DNA from: Elymus sibiricus
Lineage: Eukaryota > Streptophyta > Magnoliopsida > Poales > Poaceae
DNA: 64,000 nt
Direction: 5' to 3'
Assembly (NCBI GenBank): GCA_039707655.1
Contig: CM077676.1
Coordinates: 241,880,866 to 241,944,865, forward strand
A program made the position numbers and the translations under genes. The notes beneath the pieces were generated by a model. That model was given only the letters and a program-made list of their open reading frames with translations, did no database searches and was not told the DNA's origin. Position 1 is the first letter of the stretch; the number at the start of each line of letters is the position of its first letter. This document shows, in pieces, positions 57,544 through 64,000 of this stretch.

Positions 57544-58414
57544 TGTCGGTGTATAAAAACATGGGTGTTTCCATACCCAGACTTATGCACAGACAGTTGC
57601 AGCCTTCCCAGCAGCAAGGGCTTGTCGGAGAAGTGCTTTCATCAAGACTCAAGACTTGGTTGATAAAACCATGAAGAAGACCTCGAGGCGGGTCATCGAG
57701 AAGTACTAAGTTAGTACTGAAGATCAAGACTACACTTGCCGGCAAGCTACACACCGGCAAGGCGAGGGATCAGAAAGCCCCGTACCGGCAAGCTTCCTTT
57801 ACCTCACCACCGCTCCACCTCATCGATCAGCTAGTCACTTATCAATAGGTGTCGAGCGGGCAGGTGGTTTGGTGAGGCTTGTCGGGGCACGTGTCAGCAC
57901 GCCACCTAAAGATCAACTTTAATGACACCCGTCCAGATGGCGTGTCAAGATAATAGAAGGTAGCTGGGCGAGTGGTACAAGACCCTTGCCAGGGTTCGCT
58001 CCCAGCATGACACCTAATGACGCATTTAATGCCCTTGTCCTAATCCGGCAGCGTTAGGTATGATAGCACTATTGTTGTCATTTCAACATGTATTTACTGT
58101 TTTGCCACTGTGGTGACCCCTTAACCTATAAAAGGAGGCCCATGGCTACCCGTAGAAGGGTCGACACTTTGCACAACTGCACGTAGAAGCTGCACTTCCC
58201 GCGCACCTTGCCGGCAAGCTGAGCTCCTTGTACTTGTGCTTCCACCATAATACAACTAAAGCAGGAGTAGGGTTTTACGCCTCACGGCGGCCCGAACCTT
58301 GGTAAACTCGCTGTGTGATCTTACATTGCTGAACCTGCTCTTTGTGCACGTTGATTCCCATAGCCGAACCGCAAAGGGATCATCTCGATCCCATAGATCG
58401 TTGTACGCACGACA
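57544..58414 (+). repeat. 5' LTR of element F (871 bp)
   Basis: Inverted ends TGTCG/CGACA. TATAAAA at 58127-58133. Contains four copies of a CCGGCAAG word, two as the palindrome CTTGCCGGCAAG (57735-57746 and 58207-58218). Confidence 0.85.
58127..58133 (+). promoter_or_regulatory. TATA box in LTR of element F
   Basis: CCTATAAAAGGAGG context, about 290 bp before the LTR end. Confidence 0.6.
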
Positions 58415-58419
58415 TCTTT

Positions 58420-58437
58420 TGGCGCGCCAGGCAGGGG
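58420..58437 (+). other. Primer binding site of element F
   Basis: TGGCGCGCCAGGCAGGGG, five bases after the LTR, matching the primer-site type of grass Tat elements (usual form TGGCGCGCCAGGTAGGGG). Confidence 0.75.
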
Positions 58438-58497
58438 ATCGCATGTTGCGAACCAGTTTCAGCAGTGTGAGCGCCAGTTTCTTCATCATCATCTTCG

Positions 58498-60590
58498 ATG
58501 GCGCCCAAGAAGAAGGGCGCGGCCGCGACAGCTCCTTCCATGTCCAAGCTACCATCGCAAGCGTCCGCGGGTGGCGCAGGCGGCGCTGGTGGCGCAGGCG
58601 GTGCGGGTGGCACGGATGGAGGCGGTGGAGGCAGTCAGCTTCCTCATCGTGATGGCGATCCAAGCCATCACACTAGAGATGGCGGAGGCGGCCAACTTCC
58701 ACGACGCTCTGGTGAGCATAGCCACCGTAGCAATATAGTCCGGAGCGGCGCGAGCCAAGACCCTGTCGTCAGGACATCCAAGGACGGAGCGGCGACGTCC
58801 AAGAACGCTGCGGCGGGACGTACACCGCGACCGTCGCAAGATGGGCGCGACACGCTCCCGCCGGTAGCTCCGGATGACATCACAACAACGCCGAGCATCG
58901 TCCTCATGATGCTCCAGCACCACCACCGCGTCAGCCCGCTGGCAAGCAGACTCCGCGCCAGCAGGTTCAAGACAGAGTTCCTTCTGGCTCTGCCAGGAGT
59001 CGAGCGACGCCCCGTTCCTTGCTCCCGGCCATGCCAACCACGACAGCGGAAGCCATGGCGCGAGTTCAGATGCTACTGAACTTCCTGCCAATGCCTGATA
59101 AGATGGACGAATGGAGAGCAACCATTCATAGTCTCATTAGTTTTGCTGACCCCGGCAAGACGCAGTAGGCAGGACCTTCACAGCGACCACCTACGGTGCC
59201 GGCAGGACCAACTGGCGGCCGTGTCGGAGATGCTGCACCGACGGTGCAGTCACCTCCGTGACAACAACCACAACAGCGGCAGACGAGCCCGACGAAGTGT
59301 CGATGGCATCTTGGGATCCGCGAGGCCATCAAGACCAGCGCCAAGTGCTGCAAGACAGGCGGGTGGAAGACACCCGCACAACCATCGAACGGCGTCGGGA
59401 AGCGCGTCGTCAATCCGATGAGCGCAATGGACCAGTAGTGAACGAGTCAGCGCCAGGGGGCCCTAAGTACTTGCCTTACGAGGTAGGTTGCCCAACGTAC
59501 ACCCGTGAGCTGTGGCAAGTTCGCTGGTCATCTTCCTGTGCCTTCAAGCCAGAGTTGTCGGAGAAGTATGACGGCAAGCTAAACCCAGCTGAGTTCCTCG
59601 GGATCTACACCATAGCCGTCCAGGCTGCCGATGGTAGAGACGAGAAGGTTCTCGCCATTACTTTCCGTTGGCGCTTAAGCCCAACGTGAGGTCTTGGCTG
59701 ATGAACTTACCGGAGGGCTCCATTTCTTCTTGGTCAGATCTGTACAACGAGTTTGTTGGTGCGTACACCGGAGGCCACAAGCTTCCTGGTCAGCCCAGTG
59801 ACCTGCACGTGCTTCCACAGAGAGACAGCGAGCCTCTTCGCAAATATATCCAGAGATTCAGCCATCTGCACCACAACATCCCTGATGTTCATCCCGCAGC
59901 TGTCATTACCGCATTTCACACGAATGTGCGCAATCGCAGAATGCGAGCTGAGATGAACATCGAGAAGGTGAGGACCATCAACGAGCTGTACGCCTTGGCG
60001 GACAAGTGCACATTGCTGAGGAGGGGAGGCGACTTCCCGGGGAGGATGCCGGCACTGAAGTTGACTCTGAAGACGACGATGCATCCACCCCGAAGAAAAT
60101 GGGCCGGAAGCGCAACCGCAAGCGCAAAGGCAAGGCTGTATTGGCAGTTGAGGGGTCGAGGAATCCCGACAAGAAGCCGAAGACCGAGGGCAGCGGAAAG
60201 GAGGTTGCCGTTTGCACTTGTCACCATGAGGTGGCTGCCGGTGAGAAGACCGATGGCCCATACTGCAAGATCCATCGTACTGCTAGCCACGACCTCCAGG
60301 AGTGTCGGCAAGTTGAACAACTCACCGAAAAGCAGAAACAAGAGTATGAGAAGCACAACAAGGAGAAGGCCAAGGACGGTGCCGGTGGGTCCGACAAGAA
60401 GAACCGTGGTGGCCGCGAAGGCCGCCGCGGCAAGGCCAAGCAGCAGAAGGAGAAGCCTGCTCGAGGCCAAGAGAAGAAAGAAGATGAAGATGGTGATGAT
60501 GAAGATGAAGATGAGTCTGAACAGGAATTCCAGAACGCTGTAGATGCCATGTGTGTTGACGGAGGAGCATCTTTGCACCCCTAGCACCGG
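58498..60590 (+). pseudogene. gag of element F, broken
   Basis: ATG at 58498 (MAPKKKGAAATAPSMSKL) opens a Gly/Ala-rich region. Frame changes follow before 59258, near 59670 and near 60030. The gag core is KPELSEKYDGKLNPAEFLGI, then LMNLPEGSISSWSDLYNEFV, LRKYIQRFSHLHHNIPDV and TINELYALADKCTLLRRG. The C-terminal part (60006-60584) is Lys/Arg/Glu-rich with CHHEVAAGEKTDGPYCKIH, then an acidic run of Asp and Glu. It ends at a TAG at 60582-60584. RNA-binding coat protein by family; not functional here. Confidence 0.87.
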
Positions 60591-60635
60591 CAACTGAAAC
60601 AGTGGATCCGCGAAGTCAGTGCAGCGGAGCCGGCG

Positions 60636-61058
60636 ATGGAAGCACAGAAGCCACTCAAGTGGTCACACACGCCCATCATTTTTGATGCCGAGGACCACCC
60701 TGATCGCACAACTGCGGTCGGGTGCTTGCCGTTGTTGGTTTCACCAACAATCCACAACCTCAAGGTAACAAAGATGCTAGTTGACGGTGGGGCCGGCTTG
60801 AACTTGATCTCACCCGATGTGATCAAGAGGCTGCAAATTCCTGACGGAGATCTGGAGGAGATAGGCACATTCCAAGGGATCAATCCGGGAAGGAGCAAGC
60901 CGAAGGGCCAGACCGCATTGCCGGTCATGTTTGGCAGTGAGCTTAATTACAGAACGGAGAAGATTGTCTTTGACGTCGTCAAGATGCCACTGCCCTACAA
61001 TGGAATCCTGGGTCGCTCGGCCCTGGCAAAGTTCATGGCTGCATCACACTATGCTTAA
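60636..61058 (+). pseudogene. Aspartic protease region of element F
   Basis: Same frame as the gag C-terminus. Active site in TKMLVDGGAGLNLISPDVIK (DGGAG where D-T/S-G is usual, common in Tat elements). The downstream flap-like stretch is FDVVKMPLPYNGILGRSALA. A TAA at 61056-61058 then ends the frame and a frameshift follows near 61070. Confidence 0.82.
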
Positions 61059-61086
61059 AATGTGCTGAAGATGCCAGGGCCAATGG

Positions 61087-62950
61087 GTGTTCTCACCATC
61101 AAGTCAAACCAGAAGTATGCAAACATTTGCGCCGACAAAAGCTCTACCGGGAGGCAGTGGCAGCATCTGCCGAAGAGGCGATGCTCCTGCCGGCAAAGCT
61201 CCCGAAGGAGGAAAGAAGAAGACCGGCAAGACCTCTGGCAAGGACTCCGGGAAGCGCACTACAGAGTGCAGCATGCCTGTTGAGGACATACTAGAGAGGT
61301 CTACCGGCAAGAACAAGAAATCCAAGGCCTCTGCACCTGCTACGAAGCAAGTTCCCGCAAAAGAGGATGGGACGAGTGGCACTTTCACCATAAGTGCCAC
61401 TCTCAGTGGCAAATAGGAAAGCGCGCTCATTGCTTTCCTGCGGGCGAATGTCGATGTGTTTGCCTAGCAAGCATCTGATATCCCCGGCGTTCCCAGGGAA
61501 GTAATCAAGAACCACCTTGCCATCTGCCCTCATGCAAGACCCGTCAAGCAAAAGGTCAGAAAGCAAGCCTTGGAACGGCAAGAGTTCATTGCCGAAGAAA
61601 TCAAGAAGCTAGAAGCGGCAGGCCTGGTCAGAGGAGTGTTATGCCCCACATGGTTAGCCAATCCAGTTGTAGTGCGTAAAGCAAATGGAAAATGGAGGCT
61701 TTGTATCGACTTCACTGATATAAATAAAGCTTGTCCAAAAGACCCTTTTCCCTTACCGCGCATCGACTAGATTGTGGATTCCACTGCCGGCTGCGATCTA
61801 CTCTCTTTTCTTGATGCCTACTCCGGTTATCATCAGATCTTTATGGCCAAGGAAGATGAGGAGAAAACGGCATTCATCACTCCATGTGGCACGTATTGCT
61901 TTATACGCATGCCTTTCGGCTTGAAGAGTGCCGGGGCAACATTTGCCAGAGCCTTCCAAATTGGTTTTGAGACCCAATTACACAGAAATGTGGAAGCCTA
62001 CATGGATGATATTGTGGTCAAAACCAAAGACAAGTCAACATTGATACAAGATCTGGAAGAAACATTTGCCAGTTTGCGCAAGATCAACTTGAAGCTCAAT
62101 CCTGAGAAGTGTGTGTTTGGCGTTCCATCTGGCAAGCTTCTCGGGTTCTTTGTATCTCAAAGAGGAATTGAAGCCAATCCTGATAAGATCAAAGCAATTG
62201 AGCAAATTGAAGCACCAAAATGCGTCAAGGACATCAGGCGTCTTGCTGGTTGCGTTGCCGCGCTGAGCAGGTTCATCTTCAAATCGGCAGAGCGCGCCTT
62301 GCCGTTTTTCAAAATCTTCAAAATGGCAGGTCCAGTGAAATGGACTCCGAAAGCGGAGGCCGTGCTCCAAGATTTGAAGGAGTACCTGTCCTCTCCGGCA
62401 GTCTTAGTTGCACCTAAACCACAAGAACCATTGCTGCTATACTTGGCGGCAACTAATCAAGTGGTCAGTGCTGCACTAGTGGCTGAAAGAGAGGCTGATG
62501 ACGAAGAGGCAACAACCGCAGAGTCACAGGCCGACAAGCCAGAATCCTCTCCGGCAAGGTCAGGTGCCGACAAGTTTGAGGCTGTGCAAGCAAATGAGCC
62601 AGATCAACAAGTTGTGCAGAAGAAGAAGATGGTGCAGCGCCCAGTTTACTTTGTCAGCTCTCTTCTGCAAGGGGCTAGATCAAGGTATTCTGGCGTACAG
62701 AAGTTGCTTTTTGGCCTCCTCATGGCCTCAAGGAAGTTGCGCCACTACTTTCAGGCACATCAAATCACCGTCGTCACTCGCTTTCCTTTGCAAAGAATTC
62801 TGAGAAATCCAGAAGGCACCGACAGGATTGTGGAGTGGGCGTTGGAGCTGTCAAGCTTTGATTTGAAGTTTGAAAGCACATCAACTATTCAGAGCAGAGC
62901 TTTAGCGGAATTTATTGCAGAATGGACACCAACACAAGATGAAGAAGTAC
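61087..62950 (+). pseudogene. Reverse transcriptase and RNase H of element F
   Basis: One frame broken by stops at 61414-61416, near 61468 and at 61768-61770 (a Gln position). RT motifs: GVLCPTWLANPVVVRKANGK, WRLCIDFTDINKACPKDPFP, FLDAYSGYHQI, RMPFGLKSAGATFARAFQ, and the catalytic YMDD. RNase H proper begins at about 62400 (LLLYLAATNQVVSAALVAE, normally with D at LAATDQ-like position not conserved). The connection carries an acidic insert (DDEEATTAESQADKPE). It ends near ALAEFIAEWTP. Confidence 0.9.
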
Positions 62951-62974
62951 AAGAGACTTCTCTCCCCGGCAAGG

Positions 62975-63390
62975 AAACTGTTGATGATTGGATCATGTAC
63001 TTTGGCAGTGCTTTCACACTGAAAGGCACCGGTGCTGGCGTGCTGCTTGTCGCACCCACCGGAGAACATCTCAAGTATGTGGTTCAAATGCATTTTTCCA
63101 GGGAGCAGGCCACCAACAACACTGCTGAGTATGAGGGATTGCTTGCCGGCCTGCGCATTGCAATCGACCATGGTATTAGAAAATTGATTATCAGAGGTGA
63201 CTCGCAGCTTGTGGTGAAACATATCAACAAAGATTATCAGAGTCCCTTGATGTAAGCTTATGTCGATGAAGTGAGGAAATTGGAAGAGCACTTTGACGGT
63301 CTGCAAATGGAGCACATCCCCCGTGCCCAAAATGAGATTGCCGATGACCTGTCAAAGCTTGCCGCCAAAAGATCTCATGTGGAACCTTGA
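62975..63390 (+). pseudogene. Second (archaeal-type) RNase H of element F
   Basis: DDWIMYFGSAFTLKGTGAGV, then TNNTAEYEGLLAGLRIAIDHG, IIRGDSQLVVKHI and, after a TAA at 63253-63255, HIPRAQNEIADDLSKLA. This is the added aRNH domain of the Tat lineage. The first catalytic Asp (usually YFDGS) is gone, reading YFGSA. The Glu of AEYEG and the Asp of GDSQ remain. A TGA at 63388-63390 follows. Confidence 0.85.
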
Positions 63391-64000
63391 ACTTTTGTGC
63401 TACGATTGACTCAGCCATCTGTTACACCATCAAGGCCGACAAAGAAAAGAAAGCAAGATGTTGGTGGTTACTTTCCGGCAGAGCTGCCAGCAGCCGCCAA
63501 GAAAAGCAACACCACCGACAAGATACCTCTTGCCGGTGAGCTACAGCCTCCGGCAAGCCAAGTTCTTGCCGTCGAAGCAAGTGCTCTCGCAGAGGAAGAC
63601 ATGCCTTTAGTCCTTGTCGTCGAGCCACAAGCTCCGGCATGGGTGCAGCCAATTGTTCAGTACCTCCAAACAGGAGACCTTCCCGAAGAACAAGAAGAAG
63701 CTGAAAGAGTAGCCCGTCAGTCAAGTATGTACCAATTTGTTGACAACACTTTGTACAGAAAGGGACCAAATGGGGTGAAATTGAAGTGCAACCTTCGGGA
63801 AGATGGACAGAAGCTGTTGGCAGAGATACATGAAGGGATGTGTGGCTCACACATTGGGTCACGCGCGCTCGTTGGCAAGGCATTCCGTCAAGGGTTCTAC
63901 TGGCTGACAACCCTTCAAGATGCCTTGGCGGTGGTCACCAGATGTGAAGCATGTCAGTTCCACGCCAAGGACATACACCAGCCAGCTCAAGCTCTTCAAA
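63391..64000 (+). pseudogene. Start of integrase of element F, cut by window end
   Basis: The frame continues from the stop at 63388 through a linker with EAERVARQSSMYQFVDNTLY, then the HHCC zinc finger: HEGMCGSHIG and VVTRCEACQ. The catalytic core lies beyond the window. Confidence 0.85.

Larger units (their letters stand above)
57544..64000 (+). mobile_element. Tat-lineage gypsy retrotransposon (element F), 5' part to integrase
   Basis: LTR 57544-58414 (TGTCGGTG...CACGACA), primer site 58420, gag (58498-60590), protease (60636-61056), RT and RNase H (61087-62950), a second RNase H (62975-63390) and the start of integrase at the window edge. The second RNase H and the primer site TGGCGCGCCAGG are typical of the Tat group. 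It inserted into the Angela-type element. Stops and frameshifts throughout; 3' part outside the window. Confidence 0.9.

Noticed and set aside
61062..61430. Lys-rich ORFs (61087-61416) as a separate gene
   Set aside because: Same frame as the RT that follows and typical of the protease-RT linker of Tat elements; part of the polyprotein.

Overview
The window looks like a grass nuclear genome of the Triticeae type (wheat, Aegilops or barley kind). It holds nested LTR retrotransposons, Stowaway MITEs, a CACTA fragment, a Mutator-like element and an Angela/BARE-type copia LTR, with one interrupted host gene among them. There are no bacterial features, tRNAs, rRNAs or CRISPR arrays. Family names are from recognition of protein motifs and termini, not from a search.

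Layout. 1-9853: minus-strand Athila-type gypsy element, cut by the window edge and inserted inside a second, plus-strand Athila-like gypsy relic (9854-15983). That relic carries an 886-bp hAT-like element (10789-11674). 15984-18778: a duplicated copy of part of the host gene's first intron, including the 3' end of a copia element. 18779-20492 and 32763-35669: a tandem array of about 1.1-kb units, split by a 12.3-kb SIRE/Maximus-like copia element (20493-32762, target duplication GGATT). That copia carries a large extra ORF after pol and a truncated CACTA element.

The host gene is RER1, the ER retrieval receptor of the early Golgi. Exon 1 is 35741-36156, exon 2 is 51817-51997 and exon 3 is 52091-52147. 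Together they give a complete 217-residue frame. Intron 1 is about 15.7 kb and holds the original of the duplicated segment, a Stowaway MITE, a complete but dead copia element with very short LTRs (39440-44305), unclassified repeats, a second copia fragment (48411-50280) and a LINE fragment (50325-50990).

Downstream of RER1: two small MITEs, a GC-rich region of unknown origin, and an Angela/BARE-type 3' LTR with RNase H remnant (53878-57543). The LTR is interrupted by a 1454-bp Mutator-like element with long terminal inverted repeats. A Tat-lineage gypsy element (57544 to the window end) with a second RNase H domain comes last.

All retroelement polyproteins seen carry stops or frameshifts, so RER1 is the only gene likely to make a functional host protein. 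The most notable patterns are: the promoter-side tandem array next to RER1; the duplication that predicts another RER1 exon 1 left of the window; and promoter-like cassettes placed directly upstream of the extra (env-position) ORFs in two unrelated retrotransposons.
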